Assembly (NCBI GenBank): GCA_009676745.1
Contig: CP046062.1
Span: 1,659,501 to 1,723,500, forward strand
DNA: 64,000 nt
Origin: Leuconostoc mesenteroides subsp. mesenteroides
GTDB lineage: Bacteria; Bacillota; Bacilli; Lactobacillales; Lactobacillaceae
Reading direction: 5' to 3'
The translations under genes were made by a program, and so were the position numbers. How positions within the stretch are numbered: position 1 is the first letter of the stretch; the number at the start of each line of letters is the position of its first letter. The notes beneath the pieces are model-generated. The model made no database searches and was not told the DNA's origin. It was given only the letters and a program-made list of their open reading frames with translations. Positions 1-8,971 of the stretch are shown in pieces.

Positions 1-835
1 TATGTTCAATTTTCCAAGTGGAAGAGAAAGCTTGTTCATCAACCTCTTTGATTGCTTCTCGTAACTCAAATCTTTCCTGCTGCGTGATGACGGTTAGTAA
101 CACCGAACGCTCTCTTCCAGTGTAACCACCACGCGCTTCATCGATAATAGTTACACCCCGCCTAAGCTTATTTTGAATACTATCCACCATTTCATCTGGT
201 TTAGTAGTAATAATCATCACTTGCATTTGCTGCTGGCGTGTGTAGAAAACATCAATCATTCGTGAACTAATAATGACACCTACAATTGAATACAAAGCAT
301 ACTTCCAACCATATGTTAGACCGGCACCAATCATAATCAAAGCATTGAAAGATAAATTGATCGGTCCCATTTTAAAACCATAATGCTTCTTAACTAAGAG
401 TCCGATGACATCTAAACCACCTGTTCCGACACCATAACGTAGTGCAGTACCAACTGCCATACCATTAAGCGCACCACCAAACATAGCATTTATTAACGGA
501 TCAGTCGTTAAAACACGCGTGGTATCAAAAACGGGTATCAACGCTGAACTAAGCAAAACTGCTAACGTTGTAAAGATGGCAAATCGCCATGACAGCTTCC
601 ACCATGCAATGGCTAACATTGGTAAGTTAACCAAAGCTAGCGCCAAAGCAACGGGAACCCTATCGCCTGTTAGAGTTGAAACGAGCTGTGCAAATCCTGT
701 GAATCCCGAGGAGTAAATATGTCCTGGATGCCAGAAATAATTCATGGCAAAAGCAACAATTGCACCGTAAAATACCGCACCACCAATACGACTAGCATAT
801 TGGTTTTTCATAAAATTGTGAACTATTTTTTGCAT
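1..835 (-). CDS. YitT/DUF2179-family membrane protein, 3' end outside window
   Basis: The first 278 codons are visible; the gene runs off the left edge. The N-terminal two thirds are hydrophobic with about five membrane segments and glycine-rich turns typical of the YitT family (for example GGALNGMAVGTALRYGVGTGG). The hydrophilic C-terminal part starting near residue 200 (QVMIITTKPDEM...GVTIIDEARGGYTG) matches the DUF2179 domain of the family. Function in the family is not established. Start taken as the ATG at 835; a second ATG at 811 is possible, and neither has a strong Shine-Dalgarno sequence. A promoter sits 65-100 bases upstream at the end of aspS. Confidence 0.85.
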   Translation of the reverse strand, partial: MQKIVHNFMKNQYASRIGGAVFYGAIVAFAMNYFWHPGHIYSSGFTGFAQLVSTLTGDRVPVALALALVNLPMLAIAWWKLSWRFAIFTTLAVLLSSALIPVFDTTRVLTTDPLINAMFGGALNGMAVGTALRYGVGTGGLDVIGLLVKKHYGFKMGPINLSFNALIMIGAGLTYGWKYALYSIVGVIISSRMIDVFYTRQQQMQVMIITTKPDEMVDSIQNKLRRGVTIIDEARGGYTGRERSVLLTVITQQERFELREAIKEVDEQAFSSTWKIEH

Positions 836-906
836 AATCAATATGCATGTTACACGAAAAAATCCAGTGTGTAACAGACATTTATCTCCAAGTTTTATCT
901 AAACTA

Positions 907-934
907 ATAATAACACGAATTTGTATGATGACAA
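907..934 (-). promoter_or_regulatory. Probable promoter of the YitT-family gene
   Basis: TTGTCA at 934-929 and TATTAT at 912-907 with a 16-base spacer on the minus strand. It overlaps the aspS stop region, so the YitT gene can be transcribed separately from hisS-aspS. Confidence 0.5.
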
Positions 935-2710
935 TCACTCTTCGTCTGGAACAAATAATCCTAATTCGTTTAGTTGCTTGTCTTCAACGCGAGTTGGTGC
1001 CTCAGTCATTGGTTCAGTAGCTCGTGAATTCTTTGGGAAAGCAATCACTTCACGAATATTTTCTTGGCCAGCTAGTAGCATTGCTAAACGATCTAGCCCT
1101 AGTGCAATACCACCCATTGGTGGGAAACCATATTCCATACCTTCAAGCAAGAATCCGAAAGCTTCATGTGCTTTTTCAGGAGTAAATCCAAGTGCTTTTA
1201 ACATTTTCTCTTGAACATCCATACGATGAATACGAATTGATCCTGACCCTAGTTCGTAACCATTTAGTACTAAATCGTAGCTTTGCGCATGGGCCTTATG
1301 AGGGTCTTCACCATCATTCAAATAGTGTAAGTCTTCTTCATTTGGCATCGTGAATGGATGATGGGCAGCAATCCAGCGATCAAAGTCTTCAGAGTATTCA
1401 AACAGTGGCCAATCAACAATCCAGGCAAATGCCCAAGGGTTTGTTTCATCAATCAAATCTAATACTTTAGCTGTTTCACGACGCAAATAATCTAGCGTTG
1501 CTGAGACGATATCAGCACGTCCAGCACCAAATAACAATAAATCTCCGACTTGAGCATCTGTCGAAGTAATCAGATCTGCCTGTGCTTCATCATCAAAGAA
1601 TTTAGCAATAGGACCGGTCAAACCTTCTTCCGATACTTTCATCCAAGCCAACCCTTTCGCGCCAAAACGCTCAATGTATTTTGTTAACTTGTCAATGTCT
1701 TTACGTGAATAACGGTCAGCTCCACCGGGAACGGCCAATGCCTTAACAACACCGCCACTTTTAATAGCATTTGCAAAAACACCAAATTCACTATTTTGTA
1801 CCGTTTCAGACAAATCTTTGATTTCGTAGGCTATACGTAAATCTGGCTTATCAGTACCAAAACGATCCATAGATTCTTGCCATGTCAAAGTTGGAATTTT
1901 AGATGTATCAAGATCAAAATTTACAACATCATGCATCATCGACTTAACCCATTCATTGACCAACTCACGGATTTCATCGGCTGTCATAAATGACGTTTCT
2001 ACGTCCATTTGTGTGAATTCTGGTTGACGATCACCACGCAAATCTTCATCACGGAAGGCACGGGCAATTTGGAAATAACGATCGAACCCTGCCCCCATCA
2101 ACAATTGTTTGAATAACTGTGGTGATTGTGGCAAAGCGTAAAATGATCCTGGGAAAACACGAGATGGCACTAAATAGTCACGAGCCCCTTCCGGTGTTGA
2201 CTTTGCCAATACTGGAGTTTCAATGTTGATAAAATCATGAGTATCCATAAAATGCATAGCACTACTCATAATTTTTGAACGAATACGTAAGTTTTTTTGC
2301 ATCTCAGGGCGGCGCAAATCTAAGTAACGATACTGTAGCTTCAATTCTTCATTGGCATTCACATCATCTTCTATATAAAATGGTGGTGTTTTTGACGTTG
2401 ACAAAATTTCTGCCTCTGTCACATCGACTTCGATTGTGCCAGACTTTATTTTTGTGTTAATTTGATTTTCAGCACGTTCAATAACATGACCAGTAATCTT
2501 TAGAACATATTCACTACGAACTTTTTCCGCCACTGCTAATGCATCTGCATTTGTTGCGTTAAAAGTTAATTGAACGATACCTTCTCGATCACGTAAATCA
2601 ACGAATATTAAGTCTCCAAAATCACGTCTTTTTTGTACCCACCCGGTCAATGTGACTGTTTGACCTAAATAAGTTTCATCAATTAATCCTGCGTAATTAG
2701 TACGTTTCAT
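935..2710 (-). CDS. aspS: Aspartyl-tRNA synthetase
   Basis: Class II aminoacyl-tRNA synthetase of 591 residues, the usual bacterial length. The N-terminal OB fold (about residues 1-105, anticodon binding) has [26 protein letters not shown]. The catalytic core carries motif 2 ([18 protein letters not shown]) and motif 3 ([14 protein letters not shown]), with the bacterial GAD insertion between. The start codon overlaps the last codons of hisS by four bases (ATGA), so the two are translationally coupled and share the upstream T-box. Confidence 0.97.
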   Translation of the reverse strand: MKRTNYAGLIDETYLGQTVTLTGWVQKRRDFGDLIFVDLRDREGIVQLTFNATNADALAVAEKVRSEYVLKITGHVIERAENQINTKIKSGTIEVDVTEAEILSTSKTPPFYIEDDVNANEELKLQYRYLDLRRPEMQKNLRIRSKIMSSAMHFMDTHDFINIETPVLAKSTPEGARDYLVPSRVFPGSFYALPQSPQLFKQLLMGAGFDRYFQIARAFRDEDLRGDRQPEFTQMDVETSFMTADEIRELVNEWVKSMMHDVVNFDLDTSKIPTLTWQESMDRFGTDKPDLRIAYEIKDLSETVQNSEFGVFANAIKSGGVVKALAVPGGADRYSRKDIDKLTKYIERFGAKGLAWMKVSEEGLTGPIAKFFDDEAQADLITSTDAQVGDLLLFGAGRADIVSATLDYLRRETAKVLDLIDETNPWAFAWIVDWPLFEYSEDFDRWIAAHHPFTMPNEEDLHYLNDGEDPHKAHAQSYDLVLNGYELGSGSIRIHRMDVQEKMLKALGFTPEKAHEAFGFLLEGMEYGFPPMGGIALGLDRLAMLLAGQENIREVIAFPKNSRATEPMTEAPTRVEDKQLNELGLFVPDEE

Positions 2711-4008
2711 TCCTTATTCCCTTCTGCATCCATGATAACTGGTAAATTAGTATATAGTTCTGACAATTGGACAGATTTTTGTTCGCCATTTGTCATATTC
2801 TTGATGTTAACAATTTGTGCTTCAAGTTCTTGCTCACCAATTGTTATGACATATTTGGCATGATGACGATCAGCTGCTTTGAATTGTGCTTTCGCTGATT
2901 TTGACAAATAATCCCGTTCTGCAATATAACCAAATGAACGAACTGCTTGAACAATTTTTGTGGCGATAACATCCGTAGTCTCTCCAATGTTAACTACGTA
3001 AAAATCTAAATGGGGTTCGCTAGTTGGGGCAACATTTTGTGCTTGCAATAAATCTAGCAAACGTTCTACACCAATACCGAAACCAACCCCTGGTGTTTCC
3101 GGTCCACCAAATTCCTCGACTAAACCAGAGTAACGACCGCCACCAGCAATTGTTGCAGCGCCTTTTAAGCTTTCATCTGTAGTCATAATTTCAAAAATTG
3201 TGTCGTTATAATAATCCAACCCTCGAACCATCGTTGGGTCAATATCAAAGTCTAAATTCAATGCGGTTAAAATATCTTGTAACTTTTCCCAGTGTTCGGT
3301 CGATTTTTCAGACAAAAGGTCTAATATTGATGGTGCATCTGCAACAAAAGCCTGATCACGGGGATCTTTAGAGTCCAATACACGTAGTGGATTTTTTTCT
3401 AAACGAGCTTGTGAATCTGCGGATAGTTCATCAAAATGTGGCTTCAGATAATCAATTAATGCTTGTCGGTAAGCATCTCGGGACTCTTTGTCCCCCAATG
3501 TGTTAATCGCAACTTTCAAATTTTTTAACCCAAGTGTTTGGAAAAAGTCAATAATCATTGCTATTACTTCAGCATCTAATGCGGGCGAATCAGATCCAAA
3601 TACCTCTGCACCTATTTGATGGAATTGTCGGAAACGACCAGCTTGTGGTCGTTCATAACGAAACATCGGTCCCATATAAAATGCCTTATAAGGTTTGTCA
3701 AATTCCGGCCCATATAATTTATTTTCCACATATGCCCGGACAACACCTGCGGTACCTTCTGGACGTAAAGCAATATGACGATCGCCCTTATCATGAAAAT
3801 CATACATTTCTTTTGTCACAACATCAGATGTGTCGCCAGCTGATCGTGAAAAAACTTCGAAATTTTCAAATAATGGTGTACGCATTTCTTTGAAATTATA
3901 GTCACCAAACAAAACACGAGCAACTGCTTCTACATGTTGCCACTGTGCTGTCTTCTGCGGCAGTAAATCTGCTGTTCCTTTGGGACGTTGAAATATTGGT
4001 TTTGCCAT
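2707..4008 (-). CDS. hisS: Histidyl-tRNA synthetase
   Basis: Class II synthetase of 433 residues. It shows motif 2 ([24 protein letters not shown]), the histidine A motif around [13 protein letters not shown] and motif 3 ([11 protein letters not shown]), followed by the anticodon-binding domain from about residue 335. It is first in the hisS-aspS operon. The ATG at 4008 has no clear Shine-Dalgarno sequence in front. The operon is controlled by the T-box leader at 4142-4364. Confidence 0.97.
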   Translation of the reverse strand: MAKPIFQRPKGTADLLPQKTAQWQHVEAVARVLFGDYNFKEMRTPLFENFEVFSRSAGDTSDVVTKEMYDFHDKGDRHIALRPEGTAGVVRAYVENKLYGPEFDKPYKAFYMGPMFRYERPQAGRFRQFHQIGAEVFGSDSPALDAEVIAMIIDFFQTLGLKNLKVAINTLGDKESRDAYRQALIDYLKPHFDELSADSQARLEKNPLRVLDSKDPRDQAFVADAPSILDLLSEKSTEHWEKLQDILTALNLDFDIDPTMVRGLDYYNDTIFEIMTTDESLKGAATIAGGGRYSGLVEEFGGPETPGVGFGIGVERLLDLLQAQNVAPTSEPHLDFYVVNIGETTDVIATKIVQAVRSFGYIAERDYLSKSAKAQFKAADRHHAKYVITIGEQELEAQIVNIKNMTNGEQKSVQLSELYTNLPVIMDAEGNKE

Positions 4009-4141
4009 AACTGCTATCGTTTTTAGTGTTTCTTATCAGAATTTCGAAGTATACAATATATCCATCGTTATTCAAAAATACTCAACAACTAAAAACGTAT
4101 TTCCTCCATTATTTTTCATCTTACTATTTAATTAAAACCCG

Positions 4142-4364
4142 AAAAAAACGCCCTCAACGATTTCTCGTTAAGGGCGCAAATGCACGGTACCACCTTAGAT
4201 TTTAACATTTTCATGTTACTTTAATTGCTTAACGCGCAACCACGAGCTATCTTGATCAATAGCAACCTCCAAGGTGTCCAAAATTACGTCTTTGTTTTGC
4301 TCGCATCTTCCGCAAAATTTCTTTATGTCCAGACGATAATTTTTCCAATTCATCGGTTCTAATA
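4142..4364 (-). promoter_or_regulatory. T-box riboswitch leader of hisS-aspS
   Basis: The minus strand carries the T-box core AAGGTGGTACCGTG at 4196-4183, directly followed by a strong intrinsic terminator (12-bp stem, arms 4149-4160 and 4165-4176, U-run 4148-4142). Upstream a stem I can be drawn: CGTCT pairs with AGACG and AAAATTA with TAATTTT, and AACC pairs with GGTT at the base. The unpaired 3' side between these contains GGACACC at 4279-4273, the likely specifier loop. GAC there would read aspartate; the overlapping CAC would read histidine. T-boxes sense uncharged tRNA and antiterminate. Confidence 0.92.
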
Positions 4365-4370
4365 TAAATA

Positions 4371-4399
4371 ATCATAGCTGTAAGGCTGAATAATGTCAA
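4371..4399 (-). promoter_or_regulatory. Promoter of the hisS-aspS T-box leader
   Basis: Consensus TTGACA at 4399-4394 and TATGAT at 4376-4371 with a 17-base spacer, placing transcription start near 4364 at the beginning of stem I. Confidence 0.85.
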
Positions 4400-4508
4400 G
4401 TAGAATATTTAATCTGTTATCTTACAAGTCAGCGTATGTGCTTTCATTTGATTAATTGGTAGCGCAATTTCTTCCTATCTCTGGCAATTCATGGATTTCG
4501 GCAATGGC

Positions 4509-4537
4509 TTGAATACAACAGCAACTAAAACTATAAT
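4509..4537 (+). promoter_or_regulatory. Promoter of the ThrE-family exporter gene
   Basis: TTGAAT at 4509-4514 and TATAAT at 4532-4537 with 17 bases between. It diverges from the hisS promoter about 110 bases away. Confidence 0.7.
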
Positions 4538-4587
4538 GAAGGAATTAGGTATGTTGTCTTAATTTTATTGATTCGTTGGAGGAAATA

Positions 4588-5943
4588 ATGGACAAAAATA
4601 GTAATCCACACGTATTAAAAAAAATACCTTTATCTTTACACCACCATATGACGATTCCTTGGGCTAGTTTGATCAAAAGCGAAAATATTCCAGCTAAAAG
4701 CGCTAGTCTTCAGGAACGCGCATCAATTGTTGGTCGGATTGGTATTCTCATGCTATCTTGCGGCACTGGCGCATGGCGTGTACGAGATGCAATGAATAAA
4801 GTGGCTAGAAAACTAAATCTCACATGCTCTGCCGATATCGGACTAATTTCATTGGAGTATACTTGTTTTAGCAATAATCAGAGCTATACTCAAGTATTAT
4901 CCCTACCAAATACAGGCGTAAATACCGACAAGCTAAATATTTTAGAGCATTTTGTTAATAATATTCAAGATGATTTTTCATCTTTAACTATCGGTCAAAT
5001 TCATCATACGATTGACGACATTCAAAATCGCCCCAAACAATATACACCACTCATCTCCGGCCTTGCTGCTGCTCTGGCATGTAGCGCATTCATTTTTTTA
5101 CTTGGCGGCGGTATTCCAGAAATGATCTGTTCATTTATTGGTGCGGGAATTGGAAACTATGTCCGTTCAATTTTAGGTAAGCATGCGATAACGACTATTG
5201 TAGGTATCTCTATCAGTGTTGCCACAGCATGTGTCACCTATATGATTGCATTTAGAACATTCGAATTCTATTTTCATATTTTAGCTCAGCATGAAGCCGG
5301 ATATATTGGTGCCATGCTCTTCGTTATCCCTGGCTTTCCTTTTATCACTAGTATGTTAGATATCTCGAAGTTAGACATGAGATCCGGTTTAGAAAGACTA
5401 TCTTATGCCATAATGATCACGTTAATTGCTACATTAGTGGGCTGGTTAGTCGCATCGCTAGTCCATTTTCGCCCAGAAAATTTTTCGCCACTTGGCTTGT
5501 CATCAATCACACTAATGCTACTTCGTATTCCTGCTAGTTTTTGTGGTGTATTTGGTTTTTCGATCATGTTTAACAGCTCAAAAAAAATGGCTGCTGTGGC
5601 TGGATGCATTGGTGCAATTGCCAATACTTTACGACTAGAATTAGTCGATTTAACTACTATTCCTCCTGCAGCAGCAGCATTTATTGCCGCTCTGATTGCA
5701 GGATTAATCGCATCAATGGTCAATCGTTACAATGGTTACCCAAGAATTTCCTTAACTGTTCCTTCAATCGTCATTATGGTGCCAGGTTTGTATATCTATC
5801 GTGCTGTATATAATATCGGCAACAATCAAATTGGCACTGGCGCGCTATGGATGACCAAAGCTGCTTTGATTATAATGTTCTTGCCACTTGGGTTGTTTGT
5901 AGCACGCGCTCTATTAGATAAGGACTGGCGGCATTTTGACTAA
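4588..5943 (+). CDS. ThrE-family threonine/serine exporter
   Basis: A 451-residue protein joining both halves of the ThrE family: an N-terminal soluble/DUF1212 part (residues about 30-150, GRIGILMLSCGTGAWRVRDA) and about ten membrane helices from residue 155 on, with the second-half domain at the end. In characterised members the family exports threonine and serine. ATG at 4588 is preferred because GGAGG lies five bases upstream; an in-frame TTG at 4576 lies within that site. Monocistronic, with its own promoter and a hairpin after the stop. Confidence 0.9.
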   Translation: MDKNSNPHVLKKIPLSLHHHMTIPWASLIKSENIPAKSASLQERASIVGRIGILMLSCGTGAWRVRDAMNKVARKLNLTCSADIGLISLEYTCFSNNQSYTQVLSLPNTGVNTDKLNILEHFVNNIQDDFSSLTIGQIHHTIDDIQNRPKQYTPLISGLAAALACSAFIFLLGGGIPEMICSFIGAGIGNYVRSILGKHAITTIVGISISVATACVTYMIAFRTFEFYFHILAQHEAGYIGAMLFVIPGFPFITSMLDISKLDMRSGLERLSYAIMITLIATLVGWLVASLVHFRPENFSPLGLSSITLMLLRIPASFCGVFGFSIMFNSSKKMAAVAGCIGAIANTLRLELVDLTTIPPAAAAFIAALIAGLIASMVNRYNGYPRISLTVPSIVIMVPGLYIYRAVYNIGNNQIGTGALWMTKAALIIMFLPLGLFVARALLDKDWRHFD

Positions 5944-5953
5944 TATAAACAAA

Positions 5954-5994
5954 GAAGCAGTGACACGTTAAATTAGCGTATCACTGCTTTTTGT
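5954..5994. terminator. Bidirectional terminator between ThrE gene and the dehydrogenase
   Basis: Inverted repeat AAGCAGTGA/TCACTGCTT with T-runs on the plus side and A-rich sequence on the other, between two convergent genes. Confidence 0.75.
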
Positions 5995-6001
5995 AACAAA
6001 T

Positions 6002-6946
6002 TCAATAGCCTTTGTCTAGATTAACGACATTTTGGATAAATGTACCGTCAGCCATAAATGAAGGAACATTTTTTTCAAACAAACGAAATAATCCACCGAC
6101 ACGGCCAGCACTTTCGTGTTCCCCCCAACTTGTATGTTGTGTCAATAAAATTTGTGGTCGCTCAAATAATGGATGATCCATTGGTAAAGGTTCAGGTGTT
6201 GTAACATCTAATGCAGCATATTTAACACGAGAATCATCAATTGCTGAAAGTAAATCGTCCTGATTCAAAGTTGTGCCTCGCCCAATATTGATAAACAAAA
6301 ATAATTGATTAAATTGTTGGAAAAAATGATCATCAAAAAAATTTTCAGTTTCTTTTGTACCGGGTAACCCGTCAACAATAACTTGCGCTTTAGCTAGCGC
6401 TTCTTGATAGTCAGAAATTGGATAAATTGCATCAAAACCTTCAACTGGACGACCTGTGGTATTCACACCAAAAACTACACCGCCCAATGATTTTACAGCA
6501 CGAGCAATTTGTTGTCCAATTCGACCCGTACCAAACACCAAAACTGGCAGTTCACTCATCAAATACTGATCTGTAAATGGCTCCCAATGTTTTCGTGTAG
6601 CGTAAACATTTAAACCACGAGCAAAATGAAGAATATAGCCCAAAACAGTTTGAGCTATAGGGACAGCTTTCAATCCACTTGCATTTGTCACGATAATCTG
6701 TCGCTCTTTTAGTGTCTTCAAAGGTAAGTAGTCAACACCAGCAGATTGCGCTTGAATCCATTTTAACTTAGATTCTGGATTAGCAAGGATTTTACGCCCA
6801 ATTTCTGTGTCCCACGCATAACTTATCAATACTTCAGGTATTTGCTCATCCGTAATCGTGTCCGGTGTCACAACGCTAATATCATATTGGGCAAGAAATT
6901 TTCTGTTTTCTTGCGTTATTGCTTTCACTGCTAATAATAATGCCAT
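6002..6946 (-). CDS. D-isomer-specific 2-hydroxyacid dehydrogenase family protein
   Basis: A 314-residue NAD(P)-dependent dehydrogenase. It has the Rossmann fingerprint VLVFGTGRIGQQIA near residue 135, and the family catalytic set: Arg in INIGRGTTLN, Glu in TTPEPLP and His in LTQHTSW. Closest in style to phosphoglycerate-dehydrogenase-like or GhrA-type 2-ketoacid reductases; the substrate cannot be read from sequence. Stands alone, convergent with the ThrE gene and divergent from ilvE. Confidence 0.9.
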   Translation of the reverse strand: MALLLAVKAITQENRKFLAQYDISVVTPDTITDEQIPEVLISYAWDTEIGRKILANPESKLKWIQAQSAGVDYLPLKTLKERQIIVTNASGLKAVPIAQTVLGYILHFARGLNVYATRKHWEPFTDQYLMSELPVLVFGTGRIGQQIARAVKSLGGVVFGVNTTGRPVEGFDAIYPISDYQEALAKAQVIVDGLPGTKETENFFDDHFFQQFNQLFLFINIGRGTTLNQDDLLSAIDDSRVKYAALDVTTPEPLPMDHPLFERPQILLTQHTSWGEHESAGRVGGLFRLFEKNVPSFMADGTFIQNVVNLDKGY

Positions 6947-7098
6947 TTTAATTCATCTCCAATAATAATTGATTTATCATTGATATGACAAATCAATTTA
7001 GTGATGTTGTGCAATGAGCCGATTCATAGGCTTCATCCCCATCTTTAATTATACGAGATTTCTAAATAATTAACATTAAAAAGATTTATGGTTAGCTA

Positions 7099-7127
7099 TT
7101 GCACAATTCTCTTCTAAGGGTTATAGT
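7099..7127 (+). promoter_or_regulatory. ilvE promoter
   Basis: TTGCAC at 7099-7104 and TATAGT at 7122-7127, spacer 17. Its position rules out the longer open frame beginning at 7099 and supports the ATG at 7165. Confidence 0.8.
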
Positions 7128-7164
7128 AGTTTTATCATATTTTTCTAAGAAAGAAGGACGTATT

Positions 7165-8208
7165 ATGTCAGAACAGCGAAAGGCTAAACCTGAGGATTTT
7201 GATTGGAATAACTTGGGATTCGAATATCACGATCTTCCTTATCGTTTTCGTGCCTACTATAAAGATGGCGAATGGAGCGCAGGCGGTCTTGAAACAGATT
7301 CAACCATTCCAGTCAATGAGGCAGCAACCGGACTTCATTATGGTCAAACTATTTTCGAAGGGTTGAAGGTTTATCGCCGTAAGGATGGCGGTGCAAACAT
7401 TTTCCGTCCTGACCGTAATGCAAAGCGTCTACAAAATTCAGCCGCTCGCTTGATGATGGCTCCCGTCCCCGAAGAACTTTTTGAGCGTGCTTTAAAAGAA
7501 GTTACGAAAGCAAACAAAGATTTCATCCCTCCTTATGGGACTGGTGCAACACTTTATCTACGTCCTTTTGAATTTGGTGGTGGCCCAGTTGTCGGCGTGC
7601 AGCCAGCAGATAACTATGTCTTTGAAGTATACGCAACCCCTGTTGGTGCTTACTACAAGGGCGGATTAACACCAACAGCTTATGTTACTAACCATTATGA
7701 TCGTGCTGCTCACGGCGGTACTGGTGCAGCCAAGGCTGGTGGTAACTATGGTGCTTCAATGCTTGCTGGCCATGAAGCTCATGCTGCTGGTTATTCTGAT
7801 GTTGTTTATTTAGATCCTCGTTTGCACGAGAATATTGAAGAATTGGGATCAGCCAACTTTTTCGGTATCACCAAGGATGGTCGCTTCTTAACACCAAAAT
7901 CGCCCTCAATTTTACCCTCTGTAACCAAGTATTCATTGCTTCAAGTAGCCGAAGAACTTGGCCTAAAAGCTGAAGAAACAACTATTTCCATCAATGACCT
8001 AGATCAATTTGCCGAAGCTGGTGCGATGGGAACTGCTGCAGTCATTTCTCCTGTAGGTTCAATCACACATAACGGTAATAAGCACGTATTCTATTCTGAA
8101 ACAGAAGTTGGTCCTTGGACACAAAAGCTTTATGATCGTTTGACGGCCATCCAATATGGTGATCAAGAAGGTCCTGAAGGCTGGGCAATCAACGTACCGC
8201 TTGATTAA
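7165..8208 (+). CDS. ilvE: Branched-chain amino acid aminotransferase
   Basis: Fold-type IV PLP enzyme of 347 residues that interconverts leucine, isoleucine and valine with their 2-oxo acids. Visible family blocks: ATGLHYGQTIFEGLKVYRR, the lysine region GGTGAAKAGGNYGASM and EELGSANFFGI. Typical length of the IlvE/YbgE group. ATG at 7165 follows AAGAAGGA. No other branched-chain pathway genes are nearby, so in this context a role in amino acid catabolism or interconversion is plausible. Confidence 0.95.
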   Translation: MSEQRKAKPEDFDWNNLGFEYHDLPYRFRAYYKDGEWSAGGLETDSTIPVNEAATGLHYGQTIFEGLKVYRRKDGGANIFRPDRNAKRLQNSAARLMMAPVPEELFERALKEVTKANKDFIPPYGTGATLYLRPFEFGGGPVVGVQPADNYVFEVYATPVGAYYKGGLTPTAYVTNHYDRAAHGGTGAAKAGGNYGASMLAGHEAHAAGYSDVVYLDPRLHENIEELGSANFFGITKDGRFLTPKSPSILPSVTKYSLLQVAEELGLKAEETTISINDLDQFAEAGAMGTAAVISPVGSITHNGNKHVFYSETEVGPWTQKLYDRLTAIQYGDQEGPEGWAINVPLD

Positions 8209-8214
8209 TATACT

Positions 8215-8239
8215 AAAAAACATCTTAGTGATGTTTTTT
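8215..8239 (+). terminator. ilvE terminator
   Basis: AAAAAACATC and GATGTTTTTT arms with a five-base loop and a T-tail, eight bases after the stop. Confidence 0.7.
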
Positions 8240-8260
8240 TATTTTTGTACGTAAGAAGTA

Positions 8261-8289
8261 TTGACAGTACTGTGAATTCTTGATATTAT
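8261..8289 (+). promoter_or_regulatory. tRNA-Glu promoter
   Basis: TTGACA at 8261-8266 and TATTAT at 8284-8289 with a 17-base spacer, 40 bases before the tRNA. Confidence 0.8.
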
Positions 8290-8328
8290 AATATAGTTGT
8301 TTGATTCAAGCAAATAACAATTGATCAT

Positions 8329-8400
8329 GGCTCGTTGGTCAAGTGGTTAAGACGCCGCCCTTTCACGGCAGAATCGAGAGTTCGATTCTCTCACGAGCTA
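8329..8400 (+). tRNA. tRNA-Glu (UUC)
   Basis: 72-nt cloverleaf: acceptor GGCTCGT with ACGAGCT (one G-U), anticodon loop CTTTCAC giving UUC, T-arm GAGAGTTCGATTCTCTC. CCA is not encoded. A hairpin with T-run (8406-8436) follows. Confidence 0.95.
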
Positions 8401-8405
8401 CTAAT

Positions 8406-8436
8406 TAAGTTACAACTTTGGTTGTAGCTTTTTTGT
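8406..8436 (+). terminator. tRNA-Glu terminator
   Basis: GTTACAAC and GTTGTAGC arms followed by TTTTTT. Confidence 0.7.
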
Positions 8437-8450
8437 TTCTATAAATTAAA

Positions 8451-8483
8451 AAATAAGAGCCTAGCGTAGGCTCTTATTTTTGC
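8451..8483 (-). terminator. Terminator of the yunD-yutD operon, overlapping the yutD stop
   Basis: Perfect 13-bp stem, arms 8451-8463 and 8467-8479, loop GCG. The yutD stop codon (8476-8474) lies inside one arm. Confidence 0.8.
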
Positions 8484-8971
8484 TTAATCACAAATGATTT
8501 TTTGTTTTTTTGTTTAGCTGCAGTCACTTTTGCCCTTGATTCTTTTTTATGAGTTGCAGGCCGATGATGCTTACTTTTATTTTTATTTTTGGGCCGTTCA
8601 CTTATCTCAGGAACGCGCGGATTAATATTTTCTAGAACGAAGTACGGTGCACCAAAATTCACATATTCATACAGATAATCCTGTAAATGTTGAATTGTAT
8701 CATGATTGTTCACTGCTCTATCATTGTTATAGAAGCCCTTCAAGCGTAATTGCTCAGCGGAAATATCCCCCACAATATAATCATACTGCGCCAATAGCGG
8801 TGTGTATCTTATAGCCAATTTATCTTCATCAAAGGCATCTTTAAAATCTTCAACTATTTCTAGCGTTAAACGGTCAATTTCAACCTCGTTACCCAGCTTT
8901 TTAACTTTATAACTCCCTTTACGTTCCTCTTGTTGTTTTCGTGTACGTTCTTTTAATGTGTCGTGATCCAT
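8474..8971 (-). CDS. yutD: YutD family protein (DUF1027)
   Basis: A 165-residue protein. The central region (residues about 30-115, LEIVEDFKDAFDEDKLAIRYTPLLAQYDYIVGD) matches the conserved YutD/DUF1027 domain found in Firmicutes. The last 45 residues are lysine-rich and probably disordered. Function unknown. The ATG overlaps the yunD stop by one base (TAATG), so they are cotranslated. Confidence 0.85.
   Translation of the reverse strand: MDHDTLKERTRKQQEERKGSYKVKKLGNEVEIDRLTLEIVEDFKDAFDEDKLAIRYTPLLAQYDYIVGDISAEQLRLKGFYNNDRAVNNHDTIQHLQDYLYEYVNFGAPYFVLENINPRVPEISERPKNKNKSKHHRPATHKKESRAKVTAAKQKNKKSFVIKQK

Noticed and set aside
3558-3893. 111-codon frame opposite hisS
   Set aside because: Antisense shadow of a conserved coding region; no ribosome-binding site and biased composition.
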